DNA of 64,000 nucleotides from Pseudorasbora parva (GCF_024679245.1 NC_090173.1:56382711-56446710), one strand, 5' to 3'; shown: positions 45,167-57,277, numbered from the stretch's first letter. Made by a program: numbers and translations. The notes: generated from the sequence alone by a model not told the origin.

Positions 45167-48100
45167 ATGGACGACATGGACACCAATGAGACTGTGAGTA
45201 CCGATAATCATAGTTTTATTTTATAACGTTTAAACGAAGCAAATTTACATAACCAAAGGTAGAGCTGCTAACTATGCCAACTAATAAATAATTCCAACTA
45301 ATTAAGAATTCGTGCAATGATCTATAGATCTGTGAATTTGTGTGCTAGTTTTATTTATTAATTACTACGACGTACTTAATTCGTGGCCATGATTTAATAA
45401 ATCATTGTTGATTTTTAATAACTATGGTAAGTAAATCTAGCCAGGACATAAATAAAACTTAAAAAGATGACGAAAGCATGTTGGTGTGAGGTTTACCTGT
45501 AGCTTACTGTATGGGAAAACTTGCTTAATATTCATTGTTTTACCATGTTAAATACATATAAAATATTTCAGAATTAAACTACACTGACTGCCTGATTGCA
45601 CCAAATATGTGATATAGGCCTGTCCTTGGTGTTGTTTTACAATCGTGAATGAGACTTTTTTTTAATAGGCAGTTTTAATAGTTTGTTACAATTTGGCCTA
45701 ATCTGCAGGTCATACAGTCCATGCTTATCATGTGTTATTTTCTGTCGTGTTCTGCATGGCCAATATGAAGAGATTTAATGGATTTGGTTTGGAGAGATGA
45801 TTAAAATATTTTCATTGAGATGATCTCATAATATTCTAACAGTCAAGCTCTCTATTTTTCAAGATGCATATAACAATCCAAAAAGGGAGATCCTTGCCCG
45901 AATTGAAGAGATGCACCACATGCTGCAACGAATTTCACTGCCCATTCTGTAGTTCAGCTCTGTTCTGCTCAACAAAGTTGAGTAAGGTCAGAACCCATTT
46001 AGAGAGCCATTTCCATCGTGCAGTTCTCCATGAAGGTAAAGTTTTCAAACATTCCCTCAGGAAATGCAATGGCAGTTAAAAATGTGCATTAAAAGCAGCA
46101 TGAATTTTATGATCAGTTCCATTTGAGCAATGATTTAAAACAACTGTCTCTCTGATTTTGTTTTTGGAAACCATACACCTAATTTAGATTTTGGGTACAT
46201 AATTTCCACATTAAGTGATCGATAGTTATATGTTCTTGTTTAGGGTACACCATTCACAGATGTGGGTTACATTGCCGACCACAGTTGCATTACCATTGTA
46301 TCCACTGCCAGTCAATGCTGTTACGTAAATCTGACTTCATTAAACACCTGTCTTTGTGCAAGAAGCACCCTGTCGTAACCAGCACAATCCCAGCTCCGAC
46401 AAAGACCATGTTAGCAGTTCCAGCAACAGCAACCATCACTATCCCATCTCTAATACCAGCAACCATCACCATCCCAATCCCAGATCCGACTACAGACACC
46501 ACCACCATCACATCTCAAAAAACAACAGCAACCACCTTCGTCCCATCTCTAAAAACAGCAACTACCACTATCCCAGATCCAACAACAAAAACCACCACCA
46601 TCCCATCTCCAACAGCAACCACCACCACTCTCCCAACAACCCCAAGTGAACAGATGCGAAGGGTCCGTGTGAAGGAAATACTAAAGAAAAAGTGTCCCAT
46701 ATGCCACCTTCTCATGCACAAGACAAATTTAAAGAGGCACATTGAAAGGAAGCACACAAGCAAACATAAGGACATCACAGCATCCTCCCATCTTCAGAAT
46801 GAATGTATCGATCTGGAGAATGGAATTTATACTGTCCACAAATCATTTCATGGTACCAGTATACCTCTGCATGTTCAAAATAAAATATGGGGGGAAAATA
46901 ATCATGTGTTCTGTGAATCTACCGAGTGCCAGGTGAACATGGAGTTGGCGTGGAGAAGTGGGCTGAAAGCATATCAGTGCATACACCTTAAATCCATACC
47001 ATACTGTTCATCTTATGCTTCCTCTCCTGTACTTTCTGAAGATACACTTACTGAGATGGTGAACAGCAAATGGTTTGGTGAGGATAAAAAGAAGGTTTGC
47101 GTTAATCTGCAAAAACTTGCCAACAGCAACCATGTACCTCTGTCTGTGAACTGCAAAATTGGAACCCCTCAGTCAGTGAAATATATCTCCATTTATGAGC
47201 CTACATTGTCATATAACAGTCGATTGGGAAGAGTCATTGTCTCCTATGACACCAAAAAAAATTCATGGCACTGTCCTTGTCATAGGACAAAGAGATCATG
47301 CTTACACAAATATATAGCAAAATGGCACTTATTTCAAACTCACCGTGAACTCTTCAGAAAAGTGCGGAGCACTGAGGAAGTGGAAGTCCTAACATCAGCA
47401 GGGGGTGAAAACAGACGTGATGAGACTGATCTGGGTGACATACTGTATCCACCAAAAGATGACCAAAAGTTTAAAGTCATGGTCGAGTATATTCTAAAGA
47501 ACAAAAAGTTACCCGGTGTACCTCCTGAACATTTGCGGCTTCCATCAGTGGAAAAGGAGTACCCAAGGCATCTTATTCCAGAAGAAATGATGTGCCAGCA
47601 CTGCCCTGGCAACACACCCCTGAGTGACCCAATCCTTATTACAGAAAAGGCGAAAATCCTCACCAGTTCACGTATTGTTCATGGTAGGTCCGTGATGTAG
47701 ATTAATTAATATTTGTATTTTTTAAATAATAATCTAATATGGGATATTTGTTATTTACTTATAAAATTAATTCAATGTTTTGGAAACTGTACTGTGATCT
47801 GTTGAATCTTTCCAGATGTTTCTACCTACTGTAAGTCTTGTGATCAATGTGGAACCTACTTCCGGTACCAAGAGTGGAAAGACGGCATACACAATTTTAA
47901 TGATCGGATACTCCTTGACCTCTCTTTATGTATAACCATAAGGAATATGATACAGGTAGTTTTAATTGAAGTAAAGTCTGTAATTCAGTCCAGTATATTT
48001 GGGTTTTCATTATTATGCTTCTCTAGGTCCATACTGCTGTCAGCAGAGTGGTGGAGTATTTGGAACGGACTTCAGGGGTGCAGTTTCCCTCAGCTGATAC

Positions 48101-51100
48101 GATTCTGCAAGGATATCTTCACTTTGAAGCTCTTACAGAACATGACTATCAGTATTCGTGTGTGAACTGTGGGGACCATCCACCAGTGGTCATCATGGAC
48201 CTCCATAAGAAGGGGGCCTTCAATTTGTCAGGTAAGCATTGAATAGAGTGTTACCATCTAGTATTAATTTTCCCCCTGAGTTTTTGAATTTCTTCATAGA
48301 TTTTACTTTATTGTAAAGTTTTTACATTATTTCTTTAGTAAGTGACCTTTCACCGCCTCCAGAAGACTTCAACGGAGAGGTTGATATGCACATTTTTTGG
48401 GAGGCACTTTCAGTGGAGAGGATTGGTCGAGGATTTGTTACAAGTAATTCAAGCCAAGCAAACAATTTGTAAATATGTTAGACTTTTTTTAAATGAGTGC
48501 ACAATTGTGTGGCAAACAAAGAAAGTAACATAGTAATAAATGTAAACATGTAATGGATCTATTTCCATGTAAATCTTAATCTATTTTAACAATTATTTGA
48601 TGTGATATTTTCAAAGGTCAACAAAAAAATCCATTTACAGTTCCACCAAGTTTCCACTTTTGGGCACCATGGATAGGTCCAAAAACATGTAGATCAAACC
48701 ATGTCCTTAATACAGAATACCAAAAAGTTCGTCCTCCAAAACCGACTGAGGTCTCTGAAATAACAATAACAGAAGATCACCTGAGAGAGGAACTATACAA
48801 GCAGAAGGTAAAAGCACAATTTATTCTATTTCCTATTTTTAGTAGCCTTTATTTTCTGAAACATGTGTCTCCTTATATTTTTTATTTGTTTTCTTTTATA
48901 GGTTCAAGTGGTTAGGAACTTGTGTAAGGAGTGTGGGTTAGATTCGTCTGGATCACGAGCGGACCTCCTTCTGAGATTGTCCAGTGAAATGAAGTCAAGG
49001 CAGACATACGACAAGGTTTTTCAAAAGATCTGGGCTGCTTCAGGTAGGCTACATTTTACATAGTTTACATAGAAGCACTTCAAAATTATCTGACATCTTA
49101 TTTTCAGTGTACTCTGTACGGACGAAACCTTTTTAGTTGGTTAAACAACTTTTTTTCCCCATCTCAGGTGGTTGGGCTGTGATTATGTGCCCGTGTGGCA
49201 TTGTGTACAGCATTAAGTGTCAGATTCGAGCAGAAAGCCCCCGTGACTTTGCAGACATGTTGCTTTCCTGGAAGCACATGCCAAACATTATCATATATGA
49301 CTTTGCACGGGGGTTAGCAACCCACATGAACCTTAGAGAACCTGAAAGGTTGCCTTTCAAACCCTTTGAAGGACGATTAAGGCCGCCAACTCCAGACAAC
49401 TTAGCCAAAGCCAAAGATGGGAAACTGAAGGTCTCACTACCCTGGCTGAATTGTAAAAAAATGATTCCAGACCCTGAAGGCCATCCAGTAACTGGTTCAG
49501 CAGAACATTATGCCCTGTATGACCGGTTCCACGAGGACAATACGAAAGATCCCCGTGATGTCCTGCGGAAACTTCACATTGTCCCACAACTGGCTGGAAA
49601 AGTAAACAGTCAAGTTGCAGAACAGCTATTTTCCAGAATGAAGAAAAATAATTACTTTTTGAACATGGCTTTACCTTCAACACATCTTTTCCTTATGAGG
49701 AATATTATACACCATCATAACATGTACAGAAATGAACAACGGCTAGGGAACATAAAAAGGGCTTTTGGAAATGTCACAATGAACAGGCACAGCCAGGCAG
49801 TGTTGGGTAATATATTTTTTTGGGGTAATTTAATGTTTTAAATGCAGCACATTTATTTCTCAATGTTGAAATAATTATTTTATTTTTAGTAAATGGAGTA
49901 TCCCCAGAGAAGATCTCCACTGTTCCAATGGACATTGATGTACCAACTGGTAAGTAATGAGGGACTCATTCTGCTCTTCTCTTGTCAAGTTCTTAATTTA
50001 GTTTTTCTGTATGACCGAAGGTTTATGGAATATCAGTGCTAAGAACAACTTTAATTTTATGGATAAGCTTTTTTGAACATGAACTGACATGTATGAATGG
50101 GAACACATATTAATTTTCTGTTTAAGTTTCAGCAGAGCCAGTGCCCCTCGCTGCGCCCAAGCCAGCGCCCCTTGCAGTGCCCAAGCCAGGGCGACTCGCT
50201 GTGCCCAAGCCAGGGCCCAAGTCAGTGCCCCTCGCTGCGCCCAAGCCAGCGCTCAAGTCAGTGCCCCTCGCTGCGCCCAAGCCAGCGCTCAAGTCAGTGC
50301 CCCTCGCTGCGCCCAAGCCAGGGCCCAAGTCAGTGCCCCTCGCTGCGCCCAAGCCAGCGCTCAAGTCAGTGCCCCTCGCTGCGCCCAAGCCAGCGCTCAA
50401 GTCAGTGCCCCTTGCTGCGCCCAAGCCAGCGTCCAAGTCAGTGCCCCTCGCTGCGCCCAAGCCAGCGCCCAAGTCAGTGCCCCTCGCTGCGCCCAAGCCA
50501 GCGCCCAAGTCAGTGCCCCTCGCTGCACCCAAGCCAGCGCCTAAGGCAGTGCCCCTCGCTGTGCCCAAGCCAGCGCCCAAGTCAGTGCCCCTCGCTGCAC
50601 CCAAGCCAGCGCCTAAGGCAGTGCCCCTCGCTGTGCCCAAGCCAGCGCCCAAGTCAGTGCCCCTCGCTGCACCCAAGCCAGCGCCCAAGGCAGTGCCCCT
50701 CGCTGCACCCAAGCCAGCATCCCTCTGCTTTTCAGAACAGTGTAAGCCCTGGGAAAAAGAACTCAATCCTATGCAGGACAAATTGGTAAGCTAATTATTA
50801 AAATGCGATTCGTTTGACATGTCTCACGCTATTATCTGACACTTAGTTATGAGTGTTACAGGCATATGATGTATGATCTGTATGGGCCACACCCCACAAT
50901 GTGCATGTTACCCACTCTGTAATTGCATAGTGTAACCATGAAATAGTGAAAGTTTATCATCTACTTTTATCATTGTAATTTTAAGCCATCTGAATGCAAG
51001 AATATACAAAAAAGAACTTTTGAACTTACTTTTCTGTATATATTCCTCAGAGTTCAAATTTAGTTATTTTTCACATATTGCTGGACATCAACAATTAATA

Positions 51101-54100
51101 TTGTATCACAATACCCATCTCAGTTAGTATTCTAGCAAAGACTGTCTGTGATCTTGAGTGAGTCTTATTTAAACATAAACATTTGAACAAACAAAAAATA
51201 AGAGAAATATTAGTATATTAGATCCCGACAGCAGTTAGTACACAAAGAGAAAACTGCTTTTGACTGAATAACCTTTAGGAGCTTTTAACAAAGATTACCT
51301 TTTTTTTGCTCCTGTACTAATAATAGTTATTTCAGCTCAGCTATGTTCTGGACCTGAGACGGCCTGGAGTGGAAATTATTATAAAAGAAGGACCCACATG
51401 TCTTATCCGTGAAGAGTTTTGGAGCCTAGGGTTACAAAGAGACATGGATTCCCAGGTGAGTAGTTGGAAGTTATTATTAAAAATAGGAGGGAGAAAGCCA
51501 TGTTTGTATTAGTTTTTAATGATTGTTTTATATTTGCTTTGGTTGTTTGTTTGTAGATTGGGAATGTCTGCTTTAAATTGATTCAGGAAGCAGCTCAGCA
51601 ACACGTCTGTATACATGTTATAACATCTCTATATATTATATATACACAAGACCAAAACATAATATATTTGTTACTCTATTCATTCATATTATTGTCTGCT
51701 TTCAAAGTAGTTATAAACATTCACAAAAAAATGTTTTTACTATAGGGAAAAGACATATATGTAGAGAACATGTACGTAATTCCTACATGGAAGGACACAC
51801 CAGAAAACGTGGTTGTCAACTTTCCAGTGAGTACAAAATAAAATATGTATGTGGTTACAAAAATGTAGATCTCCATAATGACAAGACATTTGATTAATGT
51901 TAGGAGGATGTTGACATGAAAGACTTGTTGGTGTTTCCAGCATGGACCAAGTCAAATGGACCAGAACACTACGTTCTCTGTGTAAGGGATTGGTACTATT
52001 CCAAGATACTAGATAGTACATGTAGTGATAATTATGTTAAATCATGTAAAATCAAACTGTGAATTCCAGGTCTGCTTGTTATTCTAATGACTTCTAAAAT
52101 GTTGTGTATCTTTTACCAAATACCACATTATAGATCATGAAGCCACTCATGAGAGAGATGGTCTTTTTAGACTCACAGTACGCTATGCATGAGTCTGGAT
52201 TTGGTGATGCGGAGTACAGAGCAATTTTTAGGTTTCAAAAATGAGGCATACAGTTTGACATGTTCATATAGCAATTTATACTTTGGCTACGTTCTTATAG
52301 CCAGTACTGATATATTTTGGCTACGTTCTTATAGCCAGTACTGATATATTTTGGCTACGTTCTTATAGCCAGAACTGATACATTTTGGCTACGTTCTAAT
52401 AGCCAGTACTGATATATTACGGCTATGTTCTTAAAGCCTTTACTGGTATATTTTGGCTACGTTCATATAGCCTGTATTAGTACATTTTTGCTATGTTTTT
52501 ATAGCCTGTAATGCTGATATATTTTGGCTGCGTTCTTATTTTTTTAATTATTTTTCTGTAGAAATATTGCACAAAAGATTGATCCTGGGAGCTGGAGTGA
52601 AAAGACTGGACATGATATTGCGGTAATTAATAAATAAATATTAAGCTACTCCAAACAAATATTATTATAATATATTCTATATTCTGCATATCATGTAGAT
52701 ATCATAATGTAATCAAGATGGCAATGGCTTTCATCTATTTGACGTTACCTTTTTTGTTGCTTTTAGGAATTGCCACGCCAGAACTATGGAAACGACTGTG
52801 GGATTTTCATACTTATGGTAAGGTCTCAGGGTTTTTTGCCAAGTATATAAAAGTTTCTGTCAACATTGTGAATAAAAAAAAATTCTCTCTTTTCTATTGC
52901 AGTATACCCTTTGCATGGTGACAGGTGTGGGGTTTGACTTTCAGGAGGTTAGTTGATTTAAAAAAAATCTGTGTGCACACTCTTCATAATGAAGAAAATG
53001 GATTCATTATGAACTTAAGATTCTCCTCATCACCGTCACACGTTTCAGATGGACATGCCTTCCATTCGAAAGTGGTGGTGTCTGGTTCTGATGGAGCGCT
53101 TCAAAATAGATGGGTATGACACTACACAATATATGTATATTCATTTCTGTAACACTTGCTGGTACCATGGTCACAATTGTTTATAGGTAATGCATTCATT
53201 TTGGTGAACAAACAGAAACTATGGTGCTTTAAACGTTTTAAACCACACCTCCCAGTCAATTTGTGTATGCATTTGCCTATGCGGTACTTTTAGATTAATC
53301 TTCTTAATATTTGAAAGGCATGGTCAGCGGTTTGCCTTCTGGACTGATGAGGCCAGAAGCTTGCTCCAAGGAACTCTCCCGCCTGTCTACAGAGTGCCAA
53401 GACAGAGTGCCATCTCTGTGAAAGTCCCAGCCCACATTAAGGCAGCTGATGACCGCACCGCAGAGGAAACAAGACTGGTGGACTTTATTGTAAAGTCACA
53501 GGGATCTGAGGAGCATTTGGTGGTACTTTAACAATGTTCACATTTATTCATCTTTACAGACTTACTCTTAGTTAAGATTCACCAAGCTCCTTAATTATGG
53601 AAAACATAAACAAAAAAATAAACTATGCTGCAAATTATTGTATCTTTATCTTAAATGTATTAATTCCTTAAAAATAATTGTTTTTGTACCATGGTTTGCC
53701 CATAGGGTGTACTCAACGGGAAGCCCTCTAAATGGTTACGTAAGGTAACCTCTTCCAGAGTGCCTGTCTATCTCGAAAGCGAGGACCAACAGGACATCTT
53801 GTGCTCTTATCTGAGGGGAGTGCTGGATAGGACCCCAACACAATTGAGATTCTCAGATGAAGTGCAGTTTATCTGTGGAGTTCTTTTTCCAGAGGTATGC
53901 TGAACCATGTAATGTGTTTGTGTGTCCTGCACTTAACAAATGTACTGTATGAACTGCTTGCTAGCGCTACTCGTGCATGGACCCATTAGCATGGCTTGCT
54001 GCTCAGTAGTGGTATAATAGTATATTTATATTAATGTTTTTCATAGGCCATCATATATGCCCTGGCTGTCCTCCGGAATATCTCCTTGCAGGAGGCTGAG

Positions 54101-54465
54101 CTGGTCTTTCTTTCTGGTCCAATTTATCATTACAGGTCAGAGTAGATTATGAATTACTTTTGCATAATGCCCAGTGTACCCTTTTTTTTTACTGATATTT
54201 CTGTTAACAAAGCATTGATTATTCTCTGATAACTATTTAAGTGAGGTGGAAGAATTTAACCGAAAGATTGACCAGCAATTGAGGAAAGAAGGGAGACCAT
54301 TCAATTGGTGGGTATTGCTCTTAGATACTTAATTTGGAGTTTGCAATTAGACACCTGTAACATGAATATTATGTTTGGCTTTCTCTTTCTACAACTCAAA
54401 CAGTGCATATTTGTTAAATCAGATATATATATTTCATTGAACATGTTAAACACATGTTTCTTATT

Positions 54466-54556
<91 letters not shown>

Positions 54557-54559
54557 AGT
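45167..54559 (+). CDS. KDZ/Zisupton-like transposase fused to Ulp1 protease and MUM1/PWWP3-like C-terminal domain
   Basis: Exons: 45167-45193, 45864-46035, 46244-47683, 47816-47955, 48027-48231, 48339-48443, 48641-48807, 48902-49043, 49168-49806, 49890-49949, 50133-50785, 51336-51455, 51557-51604, 51746-51826, 51904-51981, 52134-52231, 52562-52622, 52767-52817, 52903-52947, 53049-53113, 53318-53522, 53706-53894, 54047-54135, 54242-54307, 54557 on. All phases agree, about 1648 residues without a stop. Zinc-finger-like Cys/His pairs cover about 10-220 with a Thr/Pro linker, and a SWIM-like CPC...CLHK motif is near 408. A SAP-like LCKECGLDSSGSRADLLLRL lies near 758. DDE candidates are Asp651 (VIMD), Asp844 (IIYDFARG) and Glu951 (VAEQLF). 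PAK repeat 1033-1250. Ulp1 triad His1355, Asp1372, Cys1423 with Gln1417. The last 130 residues resemble MUM1/PWWP3 C-termini (LVDFIVK, VLFPEAIIYA). Joining all exons into one gene is inference. Confidence 0.75.
50133..50740 (+). repeat. 36-bp coding tandem repeat (12-residue PKPAxKSVPLAA units)
   Basis: About 16 units of GCCCAAGCCAGCGCCCAAGT type, in frame within exon 11 of the KDZ-like gene. All three forward frames and one reverse frame stay open, which gives misleading Ser/Gln/Pro and Gly/Ala frames. Confidence 0.93.
52284..52530. repeat. Intronic tandem repeat of about 38-bp units in the KDZ-like gene
   Basis: Six to seven units of TTTTGGCTACGTTCTTATAG with CCAGTACTGATATA, between exons 16 and 17. 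Each unit contains the partial inverse pair GGCTA/TAGCC. Confidence 0.93.
54470..54556 (+). repeat. (CT)n polypyrimidine tract before the last KDZ exon
   Basis: About 85 bases of CT ending in CAG. It acts as an unusually long polypyrimidine tract at the proposed last acceptor, where the spliced frame reaches TGA after RPFN. Confidence 0.8.
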
Positions 54560-54926
54560 TGAAGCCCACAGCCATTCTGTCTGTGCAGCATCTGATTGTT
54601 CTTTTGTTCTGGTTATGTTGTTGCAAAAATGACATGTATATAAATTTACATTCTTGAATCACTCCTGAGTCTTGTCTTGCCTCTCTACAACCTTTAAAAT
54701 ATCTGGCTGTAATTCAATGACTGCATATGCTGATTCCATCTTTATTTTACCTGATAATGAGCTAATTAGATAAACTTGAGGTTAAACAATATACAGTATA
54801 AATCAAGAAACTAATACTTATAAGATACTCCACTTTTTCAGTTGTCTAAAGATTGGAATACATTTTTAATGTATATATTTTTTGTATATTAATTGTTTAA
54901 ATTTTGTTATTATTTTGTAATTACAT

Positions 54927-54930
<4 letters not shown>

Positions 54931-54984
<54 letters not shown>
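54931..54984. repeat. (TA)n microsatellite
   Basis: Uninterrupted TA run inside the 3' part of the KDZ-like element. Confidence 0.97.
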
Positions 54985-54986
<2 letters not shown>

Positions 54987-55078
54987 GTAATTTTTGATAC
55001 AAAATGCTTCAGAGGTTAATTACAAAGTGTGTAATACCTGCTTTGAGTCATAATTTCAAATTTAAACAATTAATATAC

Positions 55079-55079
55079 A

Positions 55080-55153
<74 letters not shown>
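55079..55153. repeat. (TA)n microsatellite near the KDZ right end
   Basis: About 75 bases of TA directly before the subterminal repeats. Confidence 0.97.
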
Positions 55154-55155
<2 letters not shown>

Positions 55156-55167
55156 GTATTGATACAA

Positions 55168-55380
55168 TGTACAAACGGGTCCTAGAACTGCGGTCCTGAA
55201 ACTGCAGCCGTCGCTATATCATCCAGTTATGTAGGTGGCGCTGTCACAAAAAACTCGGGTACTAGAACTGGGGTCCTGAAACTGCAGCCGCCGCTACGTC
55301 ATCCAGTTCTGTAGGTGGCGCTGTCACAAAAAACTAGGGTCCTAGACCTGGGGTCCTAGAAATGCGGTCCTGAAACTGCA
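55168..55380. repeat. Subterminal tandem repeats of the KDZ-like element
   Basis: Two full copies and one partial copy of a block with GGTCCTGAAACTGCAGCC, ATCCAGTT, GTAGGTGGCGCTGTCAC and AAAAAACT. The left end at 45064-45145 holds a single inverse copy. Confidence 0.9.
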
Positions 55381-56328
55381 GCCTCCGGTTGTGCAGGAAT
55401 ATACTACTGGCTGCTTTGGTAACTCTGAAGACAAACCTCACACCTTTGACTTCAGAAGAGTACCAGCAAGTAAATGAATGTCTTGGTGTAATGTGTCACT
55501 TCAATGAGGCTTCTACTGAACTGTCAGAAGAGAAGAGAGTGTCAGGGTCAAAGGTGATTCCTCTTGTAAGAATGCTGAGGCATGCAATCAGTACAAAGAT
55601 CTCACAGGTTCATGATGAGACGGCCTTGCAACTGTGCAACAACCTCATGAGACTTCTTCTGAGAGGATGTCTACATATGAGACTATGAGTGTCATGACTC
55701 TTGCAACTCTGCTTGATCCACGCTTTAAAACTATAGGTTTCTGCAGCCAGTCAAATGCACAGACTGCTGTGAGACGTCTCACAGCAGAATGTGCTGCAAT
55801 CATTAGAGCAGGCCAAAATACCCCATCCACATCCTCTCAAATCCCCTCACCACAACCAGAAACAGCAGAAGCCACAGGCAGCGATGTAACCCATTCAGGT
55901 ACTGTTTGTTGTGTTGTATTGTGTGTGTGTGTGTGTGTATTTGGCATGCATCATGCATAGCTATTGCAGAGAAATAATTTACATTCCATCAAAGTTTTAT
56001 TTTGTTCTGTCTATTAGGTCTGTGGGATCTACAGGACACTCATGTTGTGGAAACCAGGAAAATGAAAAATGCAACTGCAGATGCCACAGTTGAAGTGCAA
56101 CGCTACCTCAGTGTTACAAACATTCCACGCACAGAAGATCCTCTGCATTTCTGGGCTACCCAGAAGGGTGTCTACCCACATCTTCATCATCTTGTCCTGG
56201 AATTTTTATGCACTCCTGCCTCCTCAGTCCCATGTGAGAGAATATTTTCAAAGGCAGGGGAAGTAGTAAATAAAAAAGAAATAGACTTAGCCCCTACACT
56301 GTTGAACAAGTTCTGTTCCTTAACTTAA

Positions 56329-56857
56329 TAAAAATCTTTGATTTCTTCGATTACCCACAAAATTAAAACTCCCCAGTTCACAAGCACTTCACCATTCTAC
56401 AATTATTTTCTTTTCTTTTGATTATATATGCCTACATGAGCCTTGCTTATGAATTCATAGGTTTAGGACTAAGGCTAAAGTTTCTTTAAATAAGGCTGCA
56501 TGTGTTGATCAAAGCAGATTCACAAAAAAAAATTTCTATACATGTTAATTTGTCCCATTTATAAAAATAATAATTATAAATTCATTAATAGGCTCGTTTG
56601 TTCACATGTCATAAGTATTCTACTAAATTAACAAATAGAAGAATTTTTTTATTGCTTTTGTGGATTTCACAAAGTAAATTGTTACATGAAACAGTCAAAA
56701 AATGAATGGGTCCTCTGGCACAAGCAGCTCTTCAACTTATGACCACAAGATGTCGTTAGCGTGCACTGTGTTGAAAATCTTCGAGTAAAGAACCTTTTTA
56801 CGATACAGTTGAGGGGAAAGCCTCGGTGCTTCACAAAGCTTCATTTCACCATCACTA
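56329..56857 (+). other. 3' part of the hAT element, no further gene
   Basis: AT-rich sequence between the transposase end and the right terminus, which contains AAGCTTCATTTCACCATCACTA. Confidence 0.5.
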
Positions 56858-56897
56858 AGATAAGCCCTTTCCAAACACAAATCTCCCTCACAGCCAT
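56858..56897 (-). pseudogene. Exon 1 fragment of the second alpha-2-macroglobulin copy
   Basis: Minus strand from ATG at 56897: MAVREICVWKGLI, against [14 protein letters not shown] in the intact gene, cut by the hAT end at 56857. The sequence upstream (56898-57010) also resembles the intact gene's 5' flank (CATTCAAGAC / CATCCAAGAC, then TCTGCAG / TCTGCAC). Confidence 0.85.
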
Positions 56898-57010
56898 GAG
56901 GAGCTATCATCCAAGACCACACAGAAGTCTTTCAAAAACCTGCAACGCTACTCTACAACTTAACTCTGAATCATCTGCACTCATGGCAGCATTATTGAAA
57001 GGCTCTTAAT

Positions 57011-57216
57011 AATTGGGATCAGGTTGATTTAGCGCTCACAGGCAATCAGACCCTATTTAGGGGGGAGCCCCGGTAATTAGTCACACCAGGGTTGCCAAAG
57101 TGACATGTAACCTACAGGTATATGTAAACTAACGGATAATGTTTGGAATCGTACTATGATCAAGTTATTAATATCTAAACACCAAAAAGGGAATACCTAT
57201 CCCATGAATTTGTACA

Positions 57217-57277
<61 letters not shown>

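Larger units (their letters stand above)
45039..55409 (+). mobile_element. KDZ/Zisupton-like DNA transposon, 10.37 kb, apparently complete
   Basis: Flanked by GCTGCTTTG at 45030-45038 and 55410-55418 (8 or 9-bp target duplication). Inverted termini share TATTCCTGCACAAC, GGAGGCTGCAGTTTCAGGAC and TTTTTTGTGACAGCGCC. The right end holds an extra tandem copy of the terminal block, with a period near 90 bp. It contains one long spliced gene. The assignment follows the SWIM-like, SAP and DDE layout and the 8-bp-class duplication known for Zisupton elements. Confidence 0.82.
44856..56328 (+). pseudogene. hAT transposase remnant, split by the KDZ-like element
   Basis: Left piece 44856-45038 (ARKIVAHFKSS, QEVDTRWNSTYAMLEHL, ending GAAL). 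Right piece resumes at 55419 (VTLKTNLTPLTSEEYQ) and goes through a frame break near 55670-55680 before MTLATLLDPRFK. A GT-AG intron at about 55899-56016 follows, then the hAT C-terminal dimerisation domain (PLHFWATQKG, PASSVPCERIFSKAGEVVN), ending at 56328. The BED finger and first catalytic part are missing. Joining at GCTGCTTTG restores the frame over the nested insertion. Confidence 0.85.
44101..56857 (+). mobile_element. hAT element carrying a 10.4-kb nested transposon
   Basis: Both ends begin TAGTGATG (left 44101; right inverse ending 56857). Transposase remnants lie on the plus strand on both sides of the nested KDZ-like element. Own length about 2.4 kb once the insertion is removed. 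The outer flanks (GTTGCAAC left, AGATAAGC right) do not match, so no 8-bp duplication remains; a flanking deletion is likely. Confidence 0.75.

Noticed and set aside
50097..50789. Ser/Gln/Pro and Gly/Ala-rich alternative frames over the 36-bp repeat
   Set aside because: Only the PKPA frame matches the phases of exons 10 and 12 of the KDZ-like gene; the others are repeat shadows.
45167..54559. Host-gene interpretation of the 25-exon gene
   Set aside because: The gene lies between inverted termini and a 9-bp direct duplication inside another transposon, and its core looks like a transposase.
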